Origin: Streptomyces kanamyceticus
GTDB taxonomy: Bacteria; Actinomycetota; Actinomycetes; Streptomycetales; Streptomycetaceae
Reading direction: 5' to 3'
Assembly: GCF_008704495.1 (NCBI RefSeq)
Contig: NZ_CP023699.1
Coordinates: forward strand, 930,001-994,000
DNA length: 64,000 bases
Under the pieces are notes generated by a model. The model had not been told where the DNA came from. It saw only the letters and a list, made by a program, of their open reading frames with translations, and searched no databases. Each line of letters opens with the position of its first letter. Positions within the stretch are counted from its first letter, which is position 1. Position numbers and translations under genes: made by a program. Below are positions 20,836-28,692 of the stretch, in pieces.

Positions 20836-23800
20836 GTCGGTGTCGCGGGCCGCGGTCCCGGCCTGTGCGGCGGTGGCTCGCTCGCCGAGGACCACGGTGT
20901 GCAGGTGGCGGGCGAGCGCCTCCGGCGTCGGGTGGTCGAACACGACGGTCGTGGGCAGCCGCGTGCCGGTGGCGGTGTTGAGCCGCTTGCGGACCTCGAT
21001 CGCGGTGAGGGAGTCGAAGCCGAGGTCGCGGAACGCCCGGTCGGGCGTGACGGACTCGGATCCCTCGTGGCCGAGGACCGCGGCCGCGTGGCCGCGCACC
21101 AGGTCGAGCAGGTGTCGGTGCTGGTCGGCCTCGTTGAGCCCGCTCAGGCGTTCGGCCAGGGCGCCGCCCGTGGCGGGCTGCTCCGCCTCGTCCTGCTCGG
21201 CCAGCGCCACGACCTCGGGTATCTCGCCGATCAGCGGGCGGGAGCGGGCCGCGGTGAAACCGGGGGCGAAGCGGGGCCAGTCGACGTCGGCGACCGTCAG
21301 GGTCGTCTCGTCCGCCGCGAGGGCGGTGGCGAGCGCGTCGACGGCGAGCGCGGGCCGCATGGGGCGCAGGCCCCTGCGGCGCAGCTGGCCGTCCAGGTCG
21401 TCGGTGACCATGCCCTTGCCCTCGCCGGCCCACATGCCCCAGGACACCGAGGTGGCGGGCAGTCCCGCGGCGCGGCGGCGTTGCGCGAGGGCGTCGAGGT
21501 AGGCGTTGGCGGCGCCGTACGCGCCGAGTTCGCCGCTGCCCCAGACCGCGGATCCGGAGGAGAACAGGACGAACGCGTCGAGGTCGCGCCCCGCGCACAG
21601 CTCGTCGAGGTGGGCGGCGCCGACGGCCTTGGCCGCGAGGGCGTGGGCGAGGTCCGCGGTGTCCGTGTCGGCCAGCGTCTTGGACACGACGACGCCCGCG
21701 GCGTGGAACACCGAGCGGACAGGGGTGCCTTCGGCGTCGAGCCGCGCGAACAGGTCGGCGAGCGCGGCACGGTCGGCGGCGTCGCAGGCGGCGACGGTGG
21801 TCCGTACGCCGAGTGCGGTCAGTTCGTCGGCCAGCTCGCGCGCGCCGGGCGCCCCGGCTCCGCTGCGGCTGGTCAGGACGATGTGCTCGGCGCCGTTGGC
21901 CGCGAGCCAGCGAGCGACGTGTCCGCCGATGGCGCCGGTGCCGCCGGTGATGAGTGCCGTGCCGGTGGTGCGCCAGGTGGGCGCGGCCACCGGCGCGGGG
22001 GCCGGGGTCAGCCGTCGTACGGAGACACCGGAGGCCCGGACCGCCAGTTGATCCTCGTCGCCGCTGCTGGTGAGCACGGCGGCGAGGCGCGTTGTCGACC
22101 TGCCCTCGGGGGTGGTGGGCAGGTCGACGATGCCGCCCCAGCGGTCCGGGTGTTCGAGGCCGACGCTGAGTCCGAGGCCCCAGACCTGGCTCTGCGTCGG
22201 GTGGGTGAGCGGGTCGGAGCGTCCGACGGACACCGCGCCCGTCGTGGCCAGCCACAGCGGCGCGGCGATCCCGGCGTCGCCGAGGGCCCGCACGAGCGCC
22301 AGCGTGCCGGAGAGACCGCTCGGGACGTCGGGCGCCGCGGGGTCGGGCCGTTCGTCCAGGGCCAGCAGGGACAGTACGCCGCTGGGTACGACATCAAGGG
22401 CGCGCAGCGACTCGACGGATCCGTCGACTTCGAGGACGTCGGCGCCGTGGGCGCGCAGGGCGTCGACGGCGGCCGTGTGCCACGGGTGTGCCGCCTCGGC
22501 GGGCGCGCCGACCACGAGCCAGGTGCCGGTCAGGACCGGTGTGCCGGTGGCGGCGAGCGGACGCCAGGTGACCTTCAGACGCCATGCGTCGACGGCGGAC
22601 CGCTCCTGCCTGCGCCGACGCCAGTCGGCCAGGCTCGGAAGCACATCGGTGAGCGGCGCGTCGGCGGGAACGTCGAGCGTCGCGGCGAGGTCGCCGCGCT
22701 CCACGGAAGCCCAGAACTCCTCAAGTGCCGGGTCGGCGGCCGCCGTCGGGCGGGCCGTGTCGTCGAGCCAGTAGCGCTTGCGCTGGAAGGGGTACGTCGG
22801 CAGGTCGACATGTCGTCCTGCGGGCACCAGGGCGCGCCAGTCGAAGGGCAGGCCCTCGACGTACGCCTCGGCGGCCGACAGCAGGAACCGGTCGAGCTCG
22901 CCGTCGGTCCTGCGCAGCGTGCCGACGACGATGGCGTCACGGCCCGTCGCGTCCAGCGTCTCGCGCACCCCGAAGGTGAGGACGGGGTGGGGGCTGCATT
23001 CGATGAACGTGCCGATCCCGTGCTCAAGGAGGCCACGGGTGGCGTCCTCGAAGCGGACGGTGTGCCGCAGGTTCTGGTACCAGTACTCGGCGCCGACCTC
23101 GGTCCCGGTCAGCCACTCCCCCGTCACGGTGGAGAGCATCGGCACCTGCGCGGGTCTGGCCTCGACTCCGGCGAGGAGGGTCGCCAACTCCGCCTGGATG
23201 CGCTCGACATGGGGCGAGTGGGAGGCGTAGTCGACAGGAACCCGACGAGCCCGTACGTCATCGGCGGCACAGGACTCCATCAGCTCATCCAGAGCATCCG
23301 CGTCACCCGCCACGACCACCGAACCGGGACCGTTCACCGCCGCGACGGAAATCCGGCCCTCCCAGCGCGCGATCCGCTCACGCGCCACCTCGACCGTCAC
23401 CGCCAACGACACCATCCCGCCCTGACCCGACAGAGCCAGAATCGCCTGACTGCGCAACGCCACAACCCGCGCCGCATCCTCCAGCGACAGCGCGCCCGCC
23501 ACATGCGCGGCAGCGATCTCACCCTGACTGTGACCCACCACGGCATCCGGCTCGACACCGTACGAACGCCACAACCCGGCCAGCGACACCATCACCGCGA
23601 ACAACACCGGCTGCACGACATCCACGCGCTCCAACGCCTCAGCATCGGACAGCACATCCCACAACGACCAGTCCACATACGGCGCCAACGCCTCCGCGCA
23701 CGCATCCATGGAAGCCCGGAACTCCGGCGACGACTCCGCCAGCGCCACCCCCATCTCCAGCCACTGCGAACCCTGACCCGGGAACACGAACGCGACCTTG

Positions 23801-26800
23801 CCCGCGGGACGCGCCACACCCACCGCCACACGCGCCGACTCAACACCCTGCGCCACCGCAGCCAACGCATCCACACCACCCGCCACCACCACAGCCCGGT
23901 GATCAAACACCGACCGCGACAACAGCGCATCCGCCACACCCGCGGATCCCAACTGACCGGCAACGGAGGTGAGTTGACCCGCATGCGCACGCAGCGCGTC
24001 TTCCGTGCGGGCGGAGAGCACCAACGGAGTCGGTCCGGACGCCGAAGGCTCCTCGGCCGCTACCTCATCGGGTGCCTGCTCAAGGATCACGTGAGCGTTG
24101 GTGCCGCTGATGCCGAACGAGGAAACGGCGGCCCGTCGGGGGCGCGTGACCTGCGGCCACGGCGTGGTCTCGGTGACCAGTGACACCGCGCCGGACGTCC
24201 AGTCGACGTGCGGTGTGGGCTCGGTGATGTGCAGGCTCTTGGGCAGTACGCCGTGCCGCAGCGCGAGGACCATCTTGATCAGGCCCGCGACGCCCGAAGC
24301 CGCCTGCGTGTGACCGATGTTGGACTTCACGGAGCCGAGCAGCAGCGGCTGGTCCGCGGGGTGCTCCTGGCCGTAGGTGGCGAGGAGCGCGTCCGCCTCG
24401 ATCGGGTCGCCCAGGCGCGTGCCGGTGCCGTGCGCCTCGACGGCGTCGACCTCGGCGGCCGATACGCCCGCGTTGGCGAGTGCCTGCCGGATGACCTTGC
24501 GCTGCGCGGGGCCGCTGGGGGCGGTGAGGCCGTTGGACGCGCCGTCCTGGTTGATCGCGGTGCCCTTGATCAGGGCGAGTACGGGGTGTCCGTTGCGCCG
24601 CGCGTCGGACAGGCGCTCCAGGACCACCATCGTGGCGCCCTCGGCGAGGCCGAAGCCGTCCGCGCTGCCGGAGAACGCCTTGCACCGTCCGTCGGGGGCG
24701 AGCGCGCGCTGCTTGCTGAACTCGACGAACATGCCTGGTGACGGCATGACCGTGACACCGCCCGCGAGCGCGAGCGGGCACTCGCCGCGCCGCAGCGACT
24801 GCACGGCCACGTGCAGGGCGGCGAGCGAGGAGGAGCACGCGGTGTCGATGGTCAGCGCGGGGCCCCCGAATCCGAACGTGTAGGAGAGCCTGCCGGACGC
24901 GACGCTCGCGGTGTTGCCGGTGAGGAGGTAGCCCGCCAGGTCCTCGGACGCCTCGTGAAGGCGGGGGCCGTAGTCCATCGTCATGGCGCCGACGAACACG
25001 CCGGTGCGGCTGCCGCGCAGCTGTGCCGGGTCGATGCCCGCGCGCTCGACCGACTCCCATGCGACCTCGAGGAGCAGCCGCTGCTGCGGGTCCATCGCCT
25101 GCGCCTCGCGCGGCGATATCCCGAAGAACTCCGGGTCGAACTGGTCGGCGTCGTGCAGGAATCCGGCCTCGCGCTGGTAGTAGCCGCCGGGCCGCTCGGC
25201 GTCCTCGTCGTAGCGCCCTTCCATGTCCCAGCCACGGTCGGTGGGGAACGGCGTGATGCCCTCGCCGCCCTCGGAAAGGAGCGCCCACAGGTCATCGGGG
25301 CCGCGTACGCCGCCGGGCAGGCGGCAGCCCATGGCGACGACGGCGATCGGCTCGTCGTCACCGGCGGCCGCGAAGGCGGCCGTCTCGTCGTCGTCGGCCG
25401 GTGCGCCGGTCAGCATCCGGTCGATGTGCTCGGCGAGGCCCCGGCACGTCGGGTTGTCGAACACGGCGGACACCGAGATGGTCAGCCCGGTGGCCGCGTT
25501 CAGCAGGTTCCGCAGGGTCACCGCGCCCGCCGAGTCGATGCCGAGGGCCAGGAGCAGCGTGTCCGCGTCGGCGTCGGCATCGGCATCGGACGTCTCGGCC
25601 TCGGACACCGCGGTCCCGCCGACGACGGCGGTGACCTGCGCGCGGACCAGGTCGATCAGGAAGGCGTGGCGGTCGGGTGCGGCCGCGAGCCGGTCGGCGA
25701 GCGACGGGACGGTGGCGGCCGCGGGGGCCGCGTGCAGGGGGTAGGCGGGCAGCGGCACGGCGCGCGCTTCCCGGCCGTCGAACACGGCTTCCCAGTCGGG
25801 GAGTACGCCGTGCGCGTGCAGCTCGCCGAGCGCCGCGGTCAGGCTGTCGACGCCGCCGCGGTCCCTGTGCAGCGCGCCGACGACGGTCGCCTCGACGCCC
25901 GCGTCCTCCGCGGTCTCCTGCACGGCCCTGGTGAGGACGGGGTGCGGGCTGGGCTCCAGGAGCAGGTGGTGTCCGTCGGCGAGGACGGCGCGGGTGGCGC
26001 TCTCGAAGTTCGCGGTGTGGCGGAGGTTGTGGCACCAGTGGTCCGCGGTGAGCGTGCGCGGGTCGACCCTCGCACCCGTGGTGGCCGTGTAGACCGGCAC
26101 GTCCGACGGGCGTGCGGTGATCCCGGCGAGGTCGGCGCGCATGCCGTCGAGCACGGAGTCGACCTGTCGGCTGTGTGCCGCGATGCGGATGGCGATGCTT
26201 CTGGCTCTGACGCCGTCGGCGGCCAGTTCGGCGAGGAGTTCGGTGGCCTCGTCCTCGGCGCCGGAGACCAGTACCGAGCCGGGGGCGTGCACGGCGGCCA
26301 GGTCGAGTCCGTCGTAGCGGGTGAGCCGCTCGCGCACCTCGTCGGCGGAGGCGAGGACGGAGACCATCACACCGCGTTCGAGCAGCCGCACCTGTGCCTT
26401 GACGAAGTGGGCCACGACGCGGGCACCGTCCTCGACGGACAGCGCGCCCGCGACGGTCGCGGCCGTGATCTCACCGAAGCTGGAGCCGATCACGGCGCCG
26501 GGCCGCACGCCCCAGGAGCGCCACACCTCGGAAAGGGCCACCATCATGGCCCAGAGCGCGGGCTGTCCCACGTCGGGACGGTCGAGGGACGCCGGGTCCG
26601 CGGTGCCGCGCAGCGCGTCGAGGACGGGCTGGTCCAGGTGCGGCGCGAGGGCGTCCACGCAGGCGTGCAGATGCTCGGCGAACAGCGGTGACACGGCGAG
26701 GAGTTCCTCGGCCATGCCCAGCCACTGCGGGCCGTGCCCGGGGAAGACGAAGGCGGGGTCGACCGCGGCGGCGCGGGAGAGATGTCCGGTCGCGAGTCCC

Positions 26801-27615
26801 GGCAGGGCCAGGCCGCCCTCGCTGAAGGCGAGCAGATCGGCGGCGAGGCGCTCGCGGTCTCCGCCCGCGAACACGGCGCGGCGGCCGAGTGCGGGCCGGG
26901 TGGTGGCGAGGGAGTAGGCGACGTCGACGAGCGGCAGTCCGGGCTCGGCGTGCAGCAGTGTGTGCAGGTCGGCGGCGTGTGCGCGCAGTGCGTCCTGGCT
27001 GTGCGCGGACAGCGGGACCGGGACTGCGGGTCCGTCCTGCGCGGTGCGGCCGGGCCCGGGGCGTCCCGCGAGCTGTGCGGCCTCGACCAGGGCGGGGACC
27101 CCGGCGCGCTGGGCGTGGTCGGTGTCGTGGTGAGAGGCGATGCGGTAGGCGAAGGTCTCGGTGCGCCGGGCGTCCGCTCGGGTCAGGACGGCGAAGGCGC
27201 CGTCCGCCCCGACCAGGGCGAGGGTCCGCTCACCGGACCGCAGGGCGGCGACGGCTTCGGCGACGGGGTCGTGCGTGGTCAGGCAACGGCCTAAGAGGCC
27301 GAGCGCGCCCGCCAGTTCGGCTGCGCCGTCGCTCGCCGCTGCCGCACCGTCCTCGGCGGTGTCGACCTCAGCGGTGTCGACCTCGGCGGTGTCGGCAGCC
27401 AGATAGACATCGATGTCTGCCCGGTCGTCGGCGCCGATGCCCGCGTCCTCACAGGCCCGCCACGCCGACTCCAGTTCGGCCGTACGACCCGCGGGCAGCG
27501 GCACGCCGGTCAGCTCGGCCAGTGCCCCCGCGTCCGCTTCCGCCCGTACCGGCGCCGCGGGTGCGACTCCGATGACGGCGACAGTGTCTGTGTCCACTCG
27601 CGCCAATTCGCACAT
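15442..27615 (-). CDS. Modular type I polyketide synthase, loading module and modules 1-2
   Basis: First protein of the assembly line, 4,057 aa from the ATG at 27615. That start follows GAGGG by about ten bases; further in-frame codons upstream have no PKS similarity. Order: KS-like remnant (1-195), loading AT (about 285-600; Ser379, His481), loading ACP (Ser695), module 1 KS (Cys927), AT (Ser1363 in GHSQGE, YASHSP), KR, ACP (Ser2202), module 2 KS (Cys2433), AT (Ser2890 in GHSIGE, HAFHSP), DH (His3193 in HGVGGRVLFPG, Asp3355 in HPALLDAALH), KR with VDDG, ACP (Ser3937) and a C-terminal docking tail ending YLDNELETS. YASHSP and HAFHSP are the known methylmalonyl and malonyl signatures. Module 1 should leave a methyl-bearing hydroxyl (A-type KR with AVWGS). 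Module 2 should leave an alkene from a B-type KR plus DH. Starter identity is inferred only as a non-dicarboxylic acyl group. Confidence 0.96.
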   Translation of the reverse strand: MCELARVDTDTVAVIGVAPAAPVRAEADAGALAELTGVPLPAGRTAELESAWRACEDAGIGADDRADIDVYLAADTAEVDTAEVDTAEDGAAAASDGAAELAGALGLLGRCLTTHDPVAEAVAALRSGERTLALVGADGAFAVLTRADARRTETFAYRIASHHDTDHAQRAGVPALVEAAQLAGRPGPGRTAQDGPAVPVPLSAHSQDALRAHAADLHTLLHAEPGLPLVDVAYSLATTRPALGRRAVFAGGDRERLAADLLAFSEGGLALPGLATGHLSRAAAVDPAFVFPGHGPQWLGMAEELLAVSPLFAEHLHACVDALAPHLDQPVLDALRGTADPASLDRPDVGQPALWAMMVALSEVWRSWGVRPGAVIGSSFGEITAATVAGALSVEDGARVVAHFVKAQVRLLERGVMVSVLASADEVRERLTRYDGLDLAAVHAPGSVLVSGAEDEATELLAELAADGVRARSIAIRIAAHSRQVDSVLDGMRADLAGITARPSDVPVYTATTGARVDPRTLTADHWCHNLRHTANFESATRAVLADGHHLLLEPSPHPVLTRAVQETAEDAGVEATVVGALHRDRGGVDSLTAALGELHAHGVLPDWEAVFDGREARAVPLPAYPLHAAPAAATVPSLADRLAAAPDRHAFLIDLVRAQVTAVVGGTAVSEAETSDADADADADTLLLALGIDSAGAVTLRNLLNAATGLTISVSAVFDNPTCRGLAEHIDRMLTGAPADDDETAAFAAAGDDEPIAVVAMGCRLPGGVRGPDDLWALLSEGGEGITPFPTDRGWDMEGRYDEDAERPGGYYQREAGFLHDADQFDPEFFGISPREAQAMDPQQRLLLEVAWESVERAGIDPAQLRGSRTGVFVGAMTMDYGPRLHEASEDLAGYLLTGNTASVASGRLSYTFGFGGPALTIDTACSSSLAALHVAVQSLRRGECPLALAGGVTVMPSPGMFVEFSKQRALAPDGRCKAFSGSADGFGLAEGATMVVLERLSDARRNGHPVLALIKGTAINQDGASNGLTAPSGPAQRKVIRQALANAGVSAAEVDAVEAHGTGTRLGDPIEADALLATYGQEHPADQPLLLGSVKSNIGHTQAASGVAGLIKMVLALRHGVLPKSLHITEPTPHVDWTSGAVSLVTETTPWPQVTRPRRAAVSSFGISGTNAHVILEQAPDEVAAEEPSASGPTPLVLSARTEDALRAHAGQLTSVAGQLGSAGVADALLSRSVFDHRAVVVAGGVDALAAVAQGVESARVAVGVARPAGKVAFVFPGQGSQWLEMGVALAESSPEFRASMDACAEALAPYVDWSLWDVLSDAEALERVDVVQPVLFAVMVSLAGLWRSYGVEPDAVVGHSQGEIAAAHVAGALSLEDAARVVALRSQAILALSGQGGMVSLAVTVEVARERIARWEGRISVAAVNGPGSVVVAGDADALDELMESCAADDVRARRVPVDYASHSPHVERIQAELATLLAGVEARPAQVPMLSTVTGEWLTGTEVGAEYWYQNLRHTVRFEDATRGLLEHGIGTFIECSPHPVLTFGVRETLDATGRDAIVVGTLRRTDGELDRFLLSAAEAYVEGLPFDWRALVPAGRHVDLPTYPFQRKRYWLDDTARPTAAADPALEEFWASVERGDLAATLDVPADAPLTDVLPSLADWRRRRQERSAVDAWRLKVTWRPLAATGTPVLTGTWLVVGAPAEAAHPWHTAAVDALRAHGADVLEVDGSVESLRALDVVPSGVLSLLALDERPDPAAPDVPSGLSGTLALVRALGDAGIAAPLWLATTGAVSVGRSDPLTHPTQSQVWGLGLSVGLEHPDRWGGIVDLPTTPEGRSTTRLAAVLTSSGDEDQLAVRASGVSVRRLTPAPAPVAAPTWRTTGTALITGGTGAIGGHVARWLAANGAEHIVLTSRSGAGAPGARELADELTALGVRTTVAACDAADRAALADLFARLDAEGTPVRSVFHAAGVVVSKTLADTDTADLAHALAAKAVGAAHLDELCAGRDLDAFVLFSSGSAVWGSGELGAYGAANAYLDALAQRRRAAGLPATSVSWGMWAGEGKGMVTDDLDGQLRRRGLRPMRPALAVDALATALAADETTLTVADVDWPRFAPGFTAARSRPLIGEIPEVVALAEQDEAEQPATGGALAERLSGLNEADQHRHLLDLVRGHAAAVLGHEGSESVTPDRAFRDLGFDSLTAIEVRKRLNTATGTRLPTTVVFDHPTPEALARHLHTVVLGERATAAQAGTAARDTDEPIAVVAMSCRFPGGVRGPEDLWSLVAEGRDAVGPFPDDRGWDTDRLYPADAAAQGRSRTLEGAFLDDAGGFDANFFGIAPREALAMDPQQRQILELAWEAFERAGVDPTSVRESLTGVFVGASPQSYAGSLAQATPEMDGYRLTGDAMSVVSGRIAYTLGLRGPAVTIDTACSSSLVALHLAVQALRSGECTMALAGGAAIMVTPTPFAEFSLQGGLAPDGRSKPYADAADGVGWGEGAGLILLERLSDARANGHEVLAVVRGSAINQDGASNGLSAPSGPAQQRVIRAALTNAGLTAPDVDAVEGHGTGTRLGDPIEAQALLATYGQDRPAERPLLLGALKSNIGHTQAASGIAGVIKMVQAMRHGVLPRTLHVDQPSQHVDWTTGAVELLAEQRPWPEVGRPRRAAVSAFGVSGTNGHVILEQAEEVQEVQEVQEVQETEPVAPAEPDGPLGWALSARDTTALRAQAARLAATVDERPELSPVDVAATLAAGRAALDHRAVVLGTSAPELRAGLDALAEGIDAPTVVRGAPDGGRLAVLFAGQGSQRIGMGRGLYATQPVFADALDEVFAHLDPLLASPLRDVVFGEDQEALDRTEYAQPALFAVEVALYRLWESWGLTPDALAGHSIGELAAAHVAGVFSLPDACAIVAARGALMQALPAGGVMVAVRATEDEIAPECSEHVGIAAINGPDSLVLSGSAEQVLGLADRLQAQGRKVTRLRVSHAFHSPLMEPMLAEFRRVVEGTTAHPPTLPIVSTLTGAPVGASELASPDHWVRHVRQAVRFADGVTALVAQGVTTMVEVGPGGALSAMGQDSAPDAVFVPSLRSEAPEPDALTRAAAHLHVRGAGIDLTAVLGGRGSSVDLPTYAFQHDRYWLTAAVAPAGDGATTALGVAAGEHPLLRAAVALPDSDGVVLTGRLSTRAQLWLADHGVGGRVLFPGTGFLDLALHAAGHCGLDTVEELTLHAPMVLPERGGLALRVTVGAETEERRGIRVHSRAEDAERDEPWTEHATGTLTTGDTPPAELTVWPPKGATPMDVDDVYDRLTELGYGYGPVFRGLRAAWRLDADAYVEVALPEGTGGDGFSVHPALLDAALHAPGLRAFEESGGGPRLPFSFTGVRLHAVGASTLRVRWSPRGQDDMSLTIADPAGRPVASVESLVMRPVELRGLASRTAESLLALEWTPAEATGENTQGLVAVLGDGDHDGLGVDAPTVPDFGALDGVHDLLAPCPPPSGDEAEATREATVWALTLAQEWLADERTTGTRLVFVTRGAADPEAPDPAQAAVWGLVRSAQTENPGRFALVDLDGTEESARAVPAALGTDEPQLALREGKITVPRLTRARTDAPRPEDTWRPDPDRPVLVTGGLGTLGTLVARHLVTERGVRDLVLAGRKGLATEGAAELRDELAALGARVTVAACDVADRASVAAMLDSLDAPLGAVVHTAGVVDDGVLESLTPDRVDRVFAPKIDGVLHLDELTRDADLSAFIVFSSAAGLLGSAGQASYAAANAALDALVLRRRALGLPGVSLAWGMWAAASGMTAGLDEGDRARLGRSGVLELPTEDALALLDAAADDDRAVLAPLRLDTTALRAQLADGTLPPLLRGLVRAPVRRAATAPPADTVPFADTLVGQTAQEREETVLNLVCAQVAAVLGHTAGTEVEPGRGLKDLGFDSLTSVELRNRLTTATGLRLPSTLVFDHPTPAAIARHVLPLLAQNGTEPDTDVLDQLDQLENVLFALTDDGAVTKADLRLRALLARWSETHAGDPDEDAESDLASATDDELFGYLDNELETS
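20836..25353 (-). other. PKS module 1: KS-AT(methylmalonyl)-KR(A-type)-ACP
   Basis: KS from residue 755 (Cys927, base 24837). AT with GHSQGE (Ser1363, base 23529) and YASHSP (23212-23229), the methylmalonyl signature. KR with TGGTGAIGG near 21940, no LDD, and FSSGSAVWGS near 21550. ACP Ser2202 (base 21012). The AT segment has codon usage unlike its flanks (see findings). Confidence 0.92.
25354..27615 (-). other. PKS loading module: degenerate KS remnant, AT and ACP
   Basis: Residues 1-195 keep pieces of a KS in order but lack the HGTGT and NIGH histidine motifs. The AT (FVFPGHGPQW, GSSFGE Ser379, IAAHSRQV His481) has Phe404 where extender ATs have the malonate-binding Arg. The ACP motif is LGIDSAG (Ser695). 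This layout resembles DEBS/avermectin-type AT-ACP loading, not KSQ decarboxylative loading. Confidence 0.88.
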
Positions 27616-27656
27616 GACAGTTCTGCCCTCGTCAGTCGTCTCACTAGAACCGAACG

Positions 27657-27688
27657 CATGCATGAACCCATGCATGACACATACATGA
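27657..27688 (-). promoter_or_regulatory. Three phased CATGCATGA-type repeats upstream of the PKS start
   Basis: CATGCATGA at 27657-27665 and 27669-27677, then CATACATGA at 27680-27688. They are spaced 12 and 11 bases apart, about one helical turn, and lie 42-73 bases upstream of the PKS ATG. Spacing and position suggest a regulator site; the regulator is unknown. Confidence 0.5.
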
Positions 27689-28692
27689 CTGGCCTGAATT
27701 GACTTCGCGCATTTCTCAGCCAATCCGCCGCGACAACAATCGCAAGTCAAGACCAGTGCTCCAGAAAATGTCAACCAAGGACTTTTCCGTCCGAGTGCGG
27801 CCTGCCGCGTTGACTCGACACTCTCGGGCGGGCAATGCACACCCCAGGACGAACGCGCACCAACAACGACACACATGCGCGCGGAACTACCATACAAACT
27901 TCCAGCTCACAGCGGTGTCAGGGCCGCGTTAAGGCCGATGCCCTTTCGAACAACGGTCATGCCCTAACGGTCACGAGTCCCTTCCTGTACGACCCATGGG
28001 GTCAGGCGCACGCCGAGCGGCCAGAAAGTTAACAGCAAGCGCATTCACCGAAACCTGCCCGTCATGAGACCGTTAGAAATACGCCAAGCAGGCCCCAGGA
28101 ATGCGCCACCCTTCCCCCCCTCCAATTGGCGAGAACCCATTGCCTGGCAGGCCGAAAACGACTCACAGGGGGACGTGTCGCAGTTCACACGGTGTTCACG
28201 CCACGGCAGCACGGTGCCGACATGAAGCGGCCATGACATTTAGAAGGCCAATGGAGTCATAGACGTGTGGGGTACGGGGAAACACCGCCTCGCGAGCCAC
28301 CGAGCCTTAGTCCGCCCTTTACGTGGACTCCATGGACCCAGGGGCCTTGCGCGGGCGCCGGACTCGATACAGAGATGAAGGGAAGATGCTCAAAAAGCCC
28401 GACTGGTTGCACGGGCGGGCCACGGAAAACGAGTTGATAGCGCGACCCGTGCCCTGCGGCTGACCCAACGGTATCGGGGCGGGCAGGGCCCGTTCCACCC
28501 AATCCGCCGGTGGTTATCAAAAGCGGAATGCCACTTCTCATTTAGCGGTCGCAGCGGCCGCCGTACACAACGGACGAGCCGTCAGGTATGCCGGTGCGAA
28601 TCACCCGCTCCGCCGCGATCAGGCATTACCCCGCGTAAGCTTCGCGTCCGCGATACCGGGAAAGAGGGCATGCGGTCAACGCGTACCCACTC
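27689..28692. other. Gene-free stretch between PKS operon and LysR gene
   Basis: About 1 kb, with the preceding repeats, in which no convincing gene is seen. Short open frames exist on both strands, but none has a good ribosome site together with a recognisable or compositionally normal product. TTGACA (reverse strand, 27769-27774) and TTGACT (27745-27750) hexamers are possible -35 elements for the PKS operon. A small stem CGGCA/TGCCG lies near 28203-28218. Base composition is lower in GC than the flanking genes. Confidence 0.5.

Noticed and set aside
17461..24183. A 2,240-codon plus-strand open frame.
   Set aside because: It runs across module 1 and 2 active sites on the other strand and has a composition typical of a mirrored frame; no recognisable protein.
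25354..27615. A KSQ decarboxylating loading domain.
   Set aside because: The remnant has Cys, not Gln, at the aligned position, and lacks the catalytic histidines and about half of the fold.
27689..28692. Short frames in the intergenic region (e.g. 27835-28032 plus, 28257-28541 minus).
   Set aside because: No ribosome sites, low-complexity products and no recognisable family; atypical codon use.
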